In this document: positions 46,001 to 57,100 of the stretch, piece after piece
Layout of the letters: the number at the start of each line of letters is the position of its first letter
Position numbering within the stretch: the first letter of the stretch is position 1
DNA from: Gyrodactylus bullatarudis
Lineage: Eukaryota; Platyhelminthes; Monogenea; Gyrodactylidea; Gyrodactylidae
Assembly: GCA_012064415.1 (NCBI GenBank)
Contig: SSNU01000065.1
Coordinates: forward strand, 62,001 to 126,000
DNA length: 64,000 nucleotides
Direction: 5' to 3'
Made by a program: the position numbers and the translations under genes
The notes under the pieces: generated by a model
Seen by the model: only the letters and a program-made list of their open reading frames with translations
Database searches by the model: none
Told to the model about the DNA's origin: nothing

Positions 46001-47496
46001 AAAAGGCCAGAAGCAGAGAGAACAGAATTTCATTTCATTAAAATATTTCCACATGTCTACTAGCAACGGAAGAATGATTGATACCGGATACACAGTGAGA
46101 GAATCAAATCTACACATTTGCGAATAAATATCAGGGGGGAGGGAATGAAAAGTTATTTTAATATTGTTAATTTAACCTAATCAGATTGAATCACGAGCAT
46201 TTAGAAATAAAAATAAATTAACGATAAAATGTCTGAATAAATGAGCGATTTTATGCCAAATTTTAGTGCAAAGAGGTCATATTAATAAAAGTTAAATTTA
46301 ACGTTGAGAGATGTACGGAGACATCGGTTTTAAGCTGAGTTACCGATGCTAAGTTCATTTCAGAGAAGAAGAAAGAGATGCCACAATTTACAGTTATAAC
46401 AAAACTAGGAAATAAAGATTACTGGTTCTTATTTTTTCAATTTTGATAGGCTCAAACCAATATAACCCTATATATATGGCATGTATCACACTGATGAGTA
46501 TGCCCGAAATAAAGGCCCTTATTTGTGAAAATTGTGGCATCTCTTTCTTCTTCTCTGAAATGGAAAAGTTAAATTATTGAAAGAAGAGTAAAGCGACGAA
46601 GACAGTCCTCTGGCATCAATCCTAACTGTCCCAAGGGACACAACTTAAGTTTTGTATAAAAATTATACAAGGTTATTGATTAATAGTTTTCCGATACTTT
46701 ACAATATTCAATGAATATTATTCATGGATATTAGATTGCTGGAATTCATCAATTAATAATTTTTAGTCATCAAGGACTAGAACAATCAAGCTTAAAGAAT
46801 ACGTTAAATTGAAGCCTTAACATGATAGTTTGGAGATTATTTCAGTGTCCATATTACAAGTTCTCGAATCAGTGGTTTCATCTATTGAACATTAAAGGTA
46901 GATTTTTCAAGTTTCCGATTCTAATGGTGTATAGAACATATTTTTTGTATAAATTATTCAATAGAAGTATGATCAAACAATCAGGAACCGAAAAAAAATT
47001 TCAAGATTACTTGTAAGTAGACAGATATTTTCTTACTGCCTGTTGAATGAAATTTCGGCTCTATTATGTCATCATAAAAGAAATAATCTTTTCCAAAAAT
47101 TTGAACATGACTTAAATATATATCTTATACTATTGAATAACTAAAATTGAAATCCCGAGATCCAAGAACAAGACTTGAAAATCTAACAGTAAGAAGCTCA
47201 TTTCATTGTTAGATAAATTTTTCTTCAGAATCACGAGATATATCATCATCTTTTTTGCGAAAATTTTGATTCATAAAAAATGTATTAAGTTTTTGTCGTT
47301 CCAGTAAAATGATTTAATGAGCTTTTTATCGAGAAACCATTTCTGTGTTTTCTTGAACACTTTTATTTTCAAATTCAAATTTTAAAGGGTTCATATCAAG
47401 ATTTATTCCAATGTTAGGCACATGATAATCTGTTTCTAATAATGTTTTATTGATTGTCTGAGAGAGATAATGCCTATCGATCAAAATTATAGACAT
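25074..47496 (-). CDS. SLC16/MCT-like major facilitator transporter A
   Basis: Plasma-membrane major facilitator of the SLC16 (monocarboxylate transporter-like) family; substrate unknown. Minus-strand exons: 40951-40756, 37961-37818, 34645-34260, 28881-28458, 25571-25389 and 25324-25074, all phase-compatible: 1,584 nt, 527 codons plus stop. The first begins KPDKGWSW, the SLC16 signature before helix 1. Next come hydrophobic segments (LLGSIIMGYIGLMF), DRFRGIASGISMSGAGFG in the helix 4-5 region, a long hydrophilic central loop, then helices 7-12 starting near YIVPFYYLEPYSAG and ending in basic IKKRK. A candidate 5' exon (47496-47338, 53 residues, ATG 47496) has a weak donor gtttct but keeps phase. 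Gene B is a tandem paralogue. Confidence is high for the six exons and low for the 5' exon. Confidence 0.75.
27340..28270. repeat. two adjacent copies of AT-rich fold-back repeat
   Basis: This region repeats the 38.2-kb family: GATTTTAAAGTGAGAAAGTG at 27356 and its inverse ATCACTCTCTCACTTTGAAG near 27600, then a second degenerate copy to about 28260 ending CCCATCTTCATATTAACTAG. It lies in transporter A's intron between exons 25571 and 28458; nothing coding is recognised. Confidence 0.5.
30113..31650 (+). mobile_element. Tc1-like DNA transposon, apparently complete
   Basis: The 1,538-bp element is flanked by TA at 30111-30112 and 31651-31652. Terminal inverted repeats of about 80 bp (30113-30191 and 31570-31650) share AATAAGTATACACCTATAGA, ACCTGTC and TTTTAAATGATCTTGAGAC with few differences. 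It encloses one uninterrupted transposase gene and inserts on the opposite strand in the intron of transporter A between exons 34260 and 28881. Matching termini and an intact ORF suggest a recent insertion. Confidence 0.88.
30440..31435 (+). CDS. Tc1-family transposase (DD34E), intact
   Basis: 331 residues from ATG 30440; the frame also extends upstream from a TTG at 30362. The N-terminal paired-like HTH region contains RAIELRKDGLSLRKIANFI and a second HTH around ASKIKSELN, with a KKRGPK GRPR-like linker between. The catalytic core shows FSDEKKFNLDGPDG (first Asp), FQQDNAPCHRS (second Asp) and PWPARSPDLNPIENLWG (Glu), with 34 residues between the second Asp and the Glu. GGGSVMVWGSI is the usual glycine-rich box. 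Length is normal for Tc1 transposases, and there are no frameshifts or stops. It may be active, although that cannot be shown from one copy. Confidence 0.9.
   Translation: MGTNESKYSRLTNFQKQRAIELRKDGLSLRKIANFIECTTKTISRLFMKKKPLKKRGPKQIIPNSVRAKIKYLAVNKKYTASKIKSELNLNVSISTIQRALKKDPSLHWGKPKNTPNLSSRDMESRKSWAYEKIIENQDWSRVIFSDEKKFNLDGPDGLTSCWMDKKRPKPIRIKRGFGGGSVMVWGSITSKGTSSLVVISEKLNSTSYQILLEDHLFSFKEEITKEDLIFQQDNAPCHRSKSTINWFSDHTIKVLPWPARSPDLNPIENLWGILSQKVYQNGKIFCNKHELIIKIMEEWKSIHEDVIKNLYKSMQKRCMNVVLSDGNFTK
36190..36330. repeat. dispersed repeat shared with 52.3 kb
   Basis: CGATAATATTGTCGAAC, TCATCAA.AATATTA and the following ACTCATG..GAAAG.TAGAGAA resemble 52,325-52,430. Here the sequence runs past AACGTTGTATTTTATTTG, while at 52 kb it is broken at the matching site by a MITE. 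Confidence 0.45.
37408..37775 (+). mobile_element. Penelope-like 3' fragment
   Basis: Same family as 12298-12803, on the plus strand: GAAGCTTCAATCTCAAAATT, GGGGATGACAGTACAGACG and TTTGGGTGAAGGAAAAATTC, then the shared TTGGAGAGTTTTGGTGTTTT region and an end near GATGATGCTTTGTGAAATGT. Only the last part of the GIY-YIG domain and the 3' UTR remain. It lies in transporter A's intron, 31 bp from exon 37818. Confidence 0.6.
38145..38545. repeat. AT-rich fold-back repeat
   Basis: The arms near 38145-38275 and 38425-38545 are inverted. They share GTGAGAGAGTGATCAAAAG, TTCAGGATCA.AATAAGACA and CGGCGACAAAAT-like ends. Related copies occur at about 18.60-18.99, 20.50-20.76, 27.34-27.66, 27.84-28.26, 34.76-35.06 and 38.78-39.36 kb. 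No coding capacity is seen. Confidence 0.6.
40345..40457 (+). repeat. 'IDQYKPED' dispersed repeat, plus-strand copy
   Basis: TTCTACAGATTGACCAATAC, then CAGAAGAAGAAAACATAGCC, AGGTAGCAAGCGAAAAAC and GAAGAACTACTTGGTTTAAA. The same segment occurs at about 17826-17871, 23318-23385 and 28351-28425 (minus or partial) and in both arms of 48889-49343. Confidence 0.6.
41050..41900. mobile_element. possible TIR element
   Basis: The segments near 41095-41190 and 41728-41810 are inverted copies (CCAAAATAAGCAGATTGCAA, AATTAAGATAAT, CAAAATTAGC). The right flank (TATTTCAAGTATCTTTGAC to GGGACATGAATGGTTAAAA) is repeated at about 9220-9320. Ends and target duplication could not be fixed. Confidence 0.4.
42930..43005. 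repeat. inverted pair of short repeat ends
   Basis: TTAACACCAAATGTACATTT, CTCAAAGGTTCATCAGT and its inverse ACTGATGAACCTTTGAGAAA, TGTACATTTAGTGTTAA face each other with about 14 bp between. The same terminal sequence occurs near 57815 beside a Penelope-like fragment, so these look like Penelope 3' ends joined in inverted orientation. Confidence 0.6.
43010..46350. other. long stretch with no recognisable gene
   Basis: Only short ORFs (60-62 codons) without motifs are present. It would lie in the first intron of transporter A if the 5' exon at 47338-47496 is right, and between genes A and B's shared region otherwise. Confidence 0.5.
46356..46562. mobile_element. MITE with perfect 34-bp inverted ends
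   Basis: 46356-46389 and 46529-46562 are exact inverted copies (CATTTCAGAGAAGAAGAAAG, AGATGCCACAATTT). The right side continues inward with GGGCCTTTATTTCGGGCATA-type sequence, placing it in the same family as the element at 1950-3073. No ORF is present. Confidence 0.75.
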
Positions 47497-47819
47497 GCTT
47501 GTGATTCTCCCCACAAATATAAATGTGTATTAAAATAAATAAAATTTTGTACTCACCCGATCAAAATTGAAACATTTTCTTTGTAAAAGTGCAAGTACCA
47601 TGGTTAGAGAATGATGGAGACTGTCATAGTCGGTGTGGTGAAAGTCTCAAAAGGAATATACGCGAAAATTCAGTATATGTACAATTTGAATAAGTCCTAC
47701 CTTCCCAATAGTGTTGTGTTTTATAAATAAGTGATTCTCAACAAATTACATCATTCCAACAAATCAAGCTCCCTCTGATTGGTTGATTCACTCTTCAAAG
47801 TGATCGTATATACGACGTG

Positions 47820-47920
47820 CTTGTGTGTCTATCTATATATACAGAGTATACATACTTGTGTCTGTCTATCTTTATGTAACTCTAATATGTCTATAACACC
47901 ACCCTTACATCTATCTATCA
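47820..47920 (+). repeat. TCTA/TGTC-rich low-complexity tract
   Basis: The tract has imperfect tandem TCTA and TGTCTATC units (CTATCTATATATAC, GTCTGTCTATC, CATCTATCTATC). The ORF across it (47779-47997) is a low-complexity artefact. Confidence 0.5.
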
Positions 47921-48141
47921 TTATTAATTTCAATAGAATAGATAAAGTGTACAATATACTGTATATATTTTTTCGTACTAATACCTCTTTTAGATGAATG
48001 AGTCAGGTAGGAATTTTGAATTTCAATGTATTCCATTTTATTCCTTTCCTATTAATTATTGTTGGAACTCAAAACTTAATTTAAGTTGTGTATCTTTCGT
48101 ACTTACTTGAAAGTAGTTCGATGATACTATATAAAATTTGA

Positions 48142-48161
48142 TTTATTCAAAAATCTTTATT
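48142..48161 (-). terminator. polyadenylation signals of transporter B
   Basis: TTTATT occurs at 48142-48147 and 48156-48161 (AATAAA on the minus strand), 20 to 40 nt after the transporter B stop codon. Confidence 0.5.
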
Positions 48162-48180
48162 ATAAAATAGTAGTAATGGC

Positions 48181-51100
48181 CTATAATCTTCGAATTTTCT
48201 TGATTAAATTCATCAGTAATATTCCAATGTGTAAAAGGCCGGAAAAGACGAGTACCCCTCCATTGAACATGAAAGCAATTTGATTTGATTTCAAAACAGC
48301 GACTTGTTGATCAATAATCAACGGTCCAATAACAGAGGCAATCGCCTTGGAGACACTAACAAGACCCAGAGACAAATTGAGATTTTCAAGCCCGAATAAT
48401 TCCACCAGTATCAAAGATAATATTGAAATGGGTATTCCTAAATTAAAAAATTGAAAAAATATGAAATCAATAAATCAGAATAGATGATTTCTGATAAGAA
48501 TATGGATCTTGAGCAAGTAAGAAGAGTAGACCATACTACCTGGCTCATTCATAACAACATAATAAAAATCATAGTGTTCTTGTACAGGATATACTTGGGG
48601 TACATTCGAGCCTTACAACAGATTTATAAAATAATCATCAATAATTCATCAATAATCGTCTCAGGTATTGAGGATTTTGGGAAAATATTATTTTAAAGGT
48701 TATTTCTGAAAAGATACATTTTACATAGTGCTAGCGCTTGATTACATTTCTTTTCAAAGACTTGAACATTACTGATGTGGTATTCGATTATACGAAAAGT
48801 ATATCCTGTTAAAGAACATTATGATTTATAATATTAATCTGGTCATAATTTTGAACCAAGTAGTTCTTCAGGGAGCTGTTCGGCATAGATTGACTATAAC
48901 GTTGTTCGCTTGCTACATGACTGTAGTCTTCTGGCTTGTATTGGTCTATCTGTAGAAAAAAAAGAGGAGAGAAAGGTGTAGTATTTCTTGGAAAATAAGG
49001 ATTATAAAAATAATAGTGATTGTTACAGTAATCAGAATTATTAGAGTAATAACTCTGATAATTTAATTCATCAATTGAAAGGAGATTAAAATTACGATTG
49101 GAATAAAAAGACATTTAGATTACCCTGATAAGAAAAGTTTGGACTCACACAATATTTCGAATACATGTCGTTAGAGTTATTACTCTAATAATTCTGATTA
49201 CTATAACAATCACTATGACTTTTATAATCCTTATTTTCCAAGAAATAATACACCTTTCTCTCCCCTTTTTTTTCTACAGATAGACCAATACAAGCCAGAA
49301 GATAGCATAGCCAGGCAGCAAGCGAATAACGTTATAGTCAATTAATTTGGTGTTTATATTGTTAACCATGAGCAAGGTATTATGGTTTGAACAACTGAAT
49401 AAAATCCCAGCAATAGGTCTACTCTTCTAACTTACCCAATACCCATATCGTAGTGCGTAACAATTGGCGACATGGTCAAACAGAACCTTGTCAAAGATTG
49501 CAACTATAGAAAAGAGTGAGATGATCCCATGAAACCTCAATTTGGTCTGACAAAATCACCTGCCAAGCCCACTAAACAAAAATGGCATCCATGAACTTCA
49601 TTCAAAGACTTCAAATTGAGACAGCCTAGTTATTGATCGAAAGCCAATGAATCTGAATAATCATGACAACTCAACGAAATTGGTTATACTTTCGAGAGGA
49701 AGGGTGTTGTAATTTTAATTTATAATTTTCATGCTGCAAAGAATAAAAAGAAACCCAGGATTTTTAAAGACCTATGTTACAAAATTCTCGATATTTTTGT
49801 TACTGCTTTAGAAACATGATTCCCTGGATTTTTTAGACTATAAGATAATCTTGAAACTGAGTAAAAAGATTAGATGAAAGGCCAGGGAGTCTTGAAACTA
49901 TCAAGTGAATTTTAAAAAATTAGTTAATTTTACGCATTGCTATTTTTCAAAATGAAAATGCTGTGTTTTTGTAAAATTATTGCTAGTCTTTACCGCTCTA
50001 GTTGTGAAAGATAAGGTAAAATTCATCATTCTTGTTGGTAAATTTGACCTTGTTGCTAATTTATTGCTAGATATTATGTCCGCCTAAAAGATTGTCCTAT
50101 AGTAATGAATTAGTTAATGCAGAGTTAAAAATCGATTACCTGAAATAAACCCGTGTATGGATGTATAGAGTGAGATGTATGCAAAACTGATTGGCATTGT
50201 GAGAAAGATGAACTGATAGACTCCACAGACAAGCAAAGAGCACATGCTAGCAGCAATTATGTTCACGTTGCGTATATTTCCCAAGAATCCACCAAATACC
50301 CTTCCAAGAGCATGAAAGACACCTAAGAGAGATAAATGAAATATGTTAGCGAATTCATCAAAATGACTTTTTTACGCTTTTAAAGCTAAAGTTGACATGA
50401 AGATGAGAATTTACAATGATTATCACTGAGGAAAACAGGTCATCAGATTGGTTTTTAAGATTTATTTTGAATGGGTTTTCAGATCTCGATCAGTAGGAAC
50501 ACTAAGGTTTTTAGATAAAATTTAAGAGAGTTCAAAATACAAACGTCTCATCCCACTGAAGAAGGTATTTGAATTTTTTTAGATTTTTTTTTCAATTTCC
50601 ACAACTTATTTGCTTTTTTCTTCATGTCATTTAGGTTCATTATTTTAACAAGCTATTACCTCTGTTGTGAAAAGCATTTAAAACAATGAAATTTTTCATT
50701 ATTGCACCAAGGTCTAAAACGGTATAATCATTCATATTTTGTAAATAATATTACTTTGAGATAATACTTTATTATATAGAATGCATACCAATAAGTAGTT
50801 TATGCAAGATTTTTTTCCTAAATTCAAAGTCAAGTATTAAAATAATACCTTAGACCCGAAAAATAGTATTTTCAATTTTTTAGATCTTAAAAATAATTTC
50901 AATTTATTATTTTTTGAGGCTCTAATTATCCCCATAATCGAAAAAAATTCGGCTCAAAATTAAAAAAAAATAGAAATTCGGAGTTTTTTCCGAAATTCAA
51001 ACTATCGAAATCCTCTTATTGTGAGAACCAGTAAAATTTTTGTGTTTTTGACTATTCCATGAAAAATATTGAAGATTTTATAAGATAAACTTTTGCTCAC

Positions 51101-54100
51101 CGAGAATTTGAAAGACGTTGACAATTCGATCACGGGACACTCTACCTTGAGCGTAGCCCTCCATGTAATAAAAAGGGACAATGTAGCCAGACTGGAAGCA
51201 AAAGTTGAATATTAAAACAATATAAAACTCTGGCCTCTTGAATAATGCCTTGAAGCCTATTTCGCCGACCAAATTTTCGACTGAAATATCTGATTTGTGT
51301 TCCAAAACTGTCTCTGGTGGTTCATCGATTCTCTTTGCTGTGGCAATCAAGAGGCTTTTGATAGAATTTGTGTAGAAAAGATCAACATCCAATTTATCCC
51401 CAGGATACTTTGAATATGAACTGGAGAATAAATTGGTATTTTGACGTAGTTTTTTCATTTCTGAAAATGTACTCCAAATTGGTTGTTCTGGAATCAAATG
51501 TATTCCTTGATAGATTGAAAATATTACATCTATCATCATTTTGGATTAAAACTTTTCAGATAGAAAGTATATTATCAAAAATTTTGTTTAGAATCCCAGA
51601 TAAATAACATAGAAACGAAAGTTATATTCAAAACTCAGAGAGATTTTTTAATCTAATTCATAAAGATTTACTGAAACTTCAAGAGAAAACTCTATTGATT
51701 TATAAATTCCAAGCTAAATATACAGGTCGTACAATTAGGAAGCTACCAACTAGAGTGAAAAATTATCTCAAGAAGGGTACTGCGGTGACAACTGGTATCT
51801 TAGACAGGAAGGTCAAGAAGCTTCAATTTAAAATTTTTCAATTCTATACAAAATTGCAGGGGATGACAGTACAGAGGTTTGGGTGAATGAGAAGTTCTTC
51901 ATAAATCTATATAAACCAAAAAATCTATTGATATAATCTTCAACTACCTTGGCCAATGTGAGCTACCTCATACCTTCTCCACCGTCGCTATTTATTGGAG
52001 AGTTTTGGTGTTTTTTAGCTTACATTTTATCTTTATTTTCTTTGGATTTTACTATTTCTTTCATTATTTTTTCTGGTCTTCAGACATTTTTCCATAATTT
52101 TGAATATATTGATTGGAAAATGAGGTTGAATTTATCAAACATTACCTAAATGCTGAGAATCTGAGAGGGCTTGGTTTGTATGGAAGATATTTTTGTTTTT
52201 ATTGAGTCTTGTACTCGTTGAGCCGGAAATATTCTCAGTGATCTAAAGAAATTTTACTGATAAATCAATTGCTAAAAAATGTTTAAATTGCATAAAGTGT
52301 TGGAACATAATCTTTATTTGAACGATAATATTGTCGAACTTCATCAAAAATATTACTATTATTGGGTTCTGAACTCATGGGGGAAAGCTAGAGAAAACAG
52401 ACAGATATTATAGGGATTAACGTTATATTTCGCCAGATCTCTTCAGACTCTACCCTGGTTGACATATAGATACTATCACAATGCGAAATTTTTGAGCACT
52501 TCCATTGGTTGAGTTGATTGCAAATTCCATCAAAGAAGCAGGGAAGGGGCTCACTTCTCATTTCACTTTTTGCTTTTTTATGAATGCATCAATTTGTAGC
52601 TGACCAATGAAAGTGCATAAAAATTTCGCATTGTGATAGTATTTATATGTCAACCAGGTTAGAGTCTGAAGAGACCTGGCGAAATATAACGTTGAATGTG
52701 TGCATAGGTATTCGGGATAGAATTGGGATAGAATAGGATTTACATAAAAATTTCATATAAAAACTCAATATTTTGCCAGTCCTAAGTTTAAATTCAGTTC
52801 ATAGTCTTGAATAGCATAGTATCCACCTGAAATTTTGTAGGTCATGTTAACGATCTAAGATGATGAACAGGCATTAAAATCAATTGAGCCTTGTGTTTGA
52901 CAACCACAGATTGGTTTCCTAATTCTTCATTTCAAAAAACCATAGATGCCTATGTACAGATAGTCGTTGGAATATTTTTTTAAAATTGAGTAGGAAATTA
53001 AAGTTATTTTCACGAGTCACTAGTGATTAATAAGAATTACTAAATTGGGTAGGGATTCTTACGAATAACTAGTAAATCGGAAGAAACTTTCACACGATTC
53101 ACGGCAACATATATGTATATTCAAGAAAATACGATAGAAAGAATGATTAAAGGCTTACATCAATTCCTTTGTTTTTATTCTTTTCTGATAAATTTTCTTT
53201 CTGAGCTTTCAAAATTTCACTGGCAGCACTGTTGAGGAAGGCTTTTGTTTCCTTGGTCAGTTCATGGTTCTTCATAGCCTTTTCACCTTCGTGATGCAGA
53301 TCTTTTGGCGGGATCATGACACAGCAGCAGAGAAAATTGATCATTGTCAAGAACACGCAAAAGTATTTTGATGCGTCCAGCCAGCCATAAATGCTAATTA
53401 GAGAGTTGACCATGAATGGAATTGAGAGGTAACCGAAGCCAGCACCGCTCATACTGATTCCGCAGGCAATACCTCGATAACGATCAAAATAATGATGGAC
53501 CATCACTAAGGATATGAGTAGTAATAGACCCTGGCCAACACCTGGAATAAGGAAAAAAACTTCCATGAGGTGGAAATTTTGTTAACTGATTGAAATAAAG
53601 TGCTTTCTTACAAAAGTATTACATTGAGAACTGGAGTAAACCTAATTGACATGAAGATTTACTATTTTTACAAAAAACTCGATATTTTTCTCCGGATTCA
53701 CAGAAAAAGTAATTTTTTGAATTCTCAAACGGAATGAGCTAATAAGTTGTTGATATTCAAAAAAATTCCGAAAAAATTCAATCTGACCAAAATTAGGCCG
53801 TTTTTTGAAAATCGAAAATGTACCAAATTTCCACTTTTTCAACTTTTGAACCCAAAATTTTTATCGACTTGGATGATTCAAAGTAGTTAAGTGATGATAT
53901 TTGGGATCAAATTTGAACGAAGAATTCGAATTCACCTGCAGAAGTTCACTGAAATTCGTCATTACACTGGGAAATCGAACCATTTGAATTTTTTGGTTAT
54001 CACGAATTTTTTTTTAATTTTTCTTGGAAACAGTAAGATCTTCGCCATCTCTATGGCCAAATTTTGGGTTCTAAAGTTGAAAAAGTCGAAATTTGGTGCA

Positions 54101-57100
54101 TTTTCGATGTTCGATAAAACGGTCTAATTTTGGTCAGATTGAATTTTTTTGAATATCAACAACTTATTAGCTCATTCCTTTTTAGAATTCAAAAAATTAT
54201 TTTTTCTGTGAAAATCTGGAGAAAAATATCGAGTTTTTTGTAAAAATAGTAAATTCTCATCTTCTAAATAGATTTCTCCATCATTAAAAAGCTCTTATTT
54301 ATGATTTAATCAATGAATTTCGATTAATATATTGTAAAATTTTTAATTCAGTTGAAACACTAATATCGAATAAGTGTGGACAAATTACGAATAACCAATG
54401 CTTCAATACGAAAAGCTATTCACTAATTTTGTACAGCTCATAACTTCTCGCTTCTTAAAGATTCCTTTGAAGCCATAGGGCTCTATATTAATAGAGATAA
54501 ACGCAAAATAATGCTCTCATCTGGTTCCCCTGCAACCCTCGCTTCTACTATTTGGAGAAATAGTCTTCTCAACTTTGGATCAAAGTTTCAGTATATCAAC
54601 TAACTTGAAATTAAACCTTCTTATTAACCTATATATTATTAGTTATATTATCCTCTTCTTGACTATCTATGTTGAATAACTATTGTGTGTAAGACCTGTA
54701 ATTAAGCATTCTCTTCATTTTGTGGACTAATTTTGAACAACAATTCTTCTAATTTTGAATAATTATATATGCTTTTCGTCTACCCTTCTTTCATTTTTGT
54801 ATAGCTATTCTTTAATTTTGTACAGCTCTCTACTAATTTTGAATACTTTTCCTCTAATTTCGAAAAATGACTATAATATTGTAAAACTCTCCAGTAATTT
54901 CGTTTAAGCATTCCACTAAATTCGAGAAAATGTACGCTAATTTTGATAAACTCATTTACTTACACCTTGAATTGTTTTTTTTGGGAACTTGTCCACTAAT
55001 TTTGTCAACAATTCCTCTAATATCGAAAATTGTGCACTTATTTCGTATAATGACTGTAATAATAACGTAATGTGAGTTTATACCTATTTGTTTTCCAGAA
55101 TATCCAGATTTTTTCATCATCACATGTAACCTTTTCGTTTAATCAATCATTAGAATTGTAATAAAAACCTAATTCTTATCCGAAATTCCCTATTCCCTGA
55201 TTACAAAGATAGACGGAATGATCTGCAATTAGATCAACAAGAACAAATGAGCTGAGGGTGTCGAAATTTGAGAACTTGCAAAACCTCGAATAACTTTTAA
55301 ATCTCAATTAAGTTCCAGTTTCTGTTAAACTGTAAAAATCTTTCATCTGTGAGCATAACCATTATTTCGTATATAACAAAACTATTATTACTGCATCTGA
55401 AAATAATTTTGCAGTGAAACTATAGTTGTCAATACATCGAAATAGTAGTAATTAGCAGAAGAATTTATTTTCAAGAAAATTACTTTAGAAAAATCGATAA
55501 ACTATCACAAATTTACATACAAAGATTCTCTGGTAAATTATCTTCTCATTTTTTGATATAACTTTTATCAATAACCTAGAAGCTGAGGAAAAAGGCATAA
55601 ATTTGAATTTAGAAATTCATATTTGCATAACTAACTTTTCATTCATAAAATCTGTTACCAGGTTTAACGAACATTATACGTCGAACAATTCCGTTAGTCT
55701 TAAGATTACATGTTAAGAGTAGCAACATAAAAGGTTACATATGAACTTGTTTTTTCCTTTAACCCTTTCGATACCAGAGGTCATATATGACGTCTATGTT
55801 CAAACTGACTTTTTCTAATGATTTTGAAACATTTTTTCATGATTAATTTTGATAGTTTATCAAGTTTGCTATCATGCTATATTTTTGCTAGCCAGGCATA
55901 AGAATGCCATAGATATTTGAGCTTTTTCGTAAGGAAGTAAAATTCCTTAATTCATGATTCTTTTAGATCGAAATTATTGAACTTATCAATGTTCAGAGAT
56001 AATAAGATTAATTTTCGTAGAAGCTAAATAGTTAATCAAAAACAAGGCATATTTTTTATGCATGAAATCAATGAGCATGAATATTTTGAAAGATCGAATG
56101 AAAATTAAAAGATATTCTCTTTGACATTAATTGATTCTTCGAAACAATTTACTTTCAAATAAATAAAAGTTAAAATTACTATGAGGCCAGTTAAGGTTCA
56201 AAAACCTGAATGCAGATTATGATGAAGAAAAATTCTGGCTTCTTATTGGTTGAGACAAGATTCTCTGCATCAACCAATCAGGAGAGAGAATTTCTAAAAT
56301 TTGAGAAAACCTGATACTATTAACTAGCAAAAATCTACCATAAATAAACATAATTCGAAAAAATGTTTCAACTAACAATGCTAGAGGAATAAATTTCCTA
56401 TGATGAACTCGGATAAAATTTGTAATTTTTATTTTAGTTTTTGTGACGAAATTTTCACCCATTTTCTGAAATATTTTGTAAATTATTTTTTCTACAGCTC
56501 GTTTTTACAGTCTAAAAACCTATTGGGATAAATAAAACTACAACCATTACGCTCGAAATTTATTCTACTTTCAGAAGATGTAAAATTTATTACTCTAGTG
56601 TTAACCTTTCATTAAATAGTAAAGGTTTAAGAGGTGTTTTTCGAAATTTCAAAAATTTGGTTTTTGCCCATTATCTCAGCTCACAGACAGCCAAAATTTT
56701 TTTAAATACCAGATTCGTGATCAGCGTTAAATTTTACATAGGAATGTAATCACTAGAAATAATTAGCTGCAAAAAAATTTTCAAATCACCACCAGTGTTA
56801 TCGAAGGAAGAATAATAACATTTGACCTTAAAATGAATTTCAATTATATTTATTCATGTTTCTATTGGATTTTCTTACTGTCTAACTGGAAATCTTTAGC
56901 CCCTAATTTGAAATCTTTGAAATTCATTTTCATAAGTTTAAAATCCAATTGTAAAAATCCCCACCCCTGAAATTATTTTTTGACTAATAGGAAATCTATT
57001 TGGAAAAGTTTATTCTCTTATTGTGAAAGTATGAAATCTAATTGGATATTTTCAAAATTCATTTGTAAACTTTTGAAAACGATCTGAAAATGGTATAGTA

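Noticed and set aside
47779..47997. Cysteine-containing 72-codon ORF
   Set aside because: It is produced by a TCTA/TGTC low-complexity tract and shows no domain.
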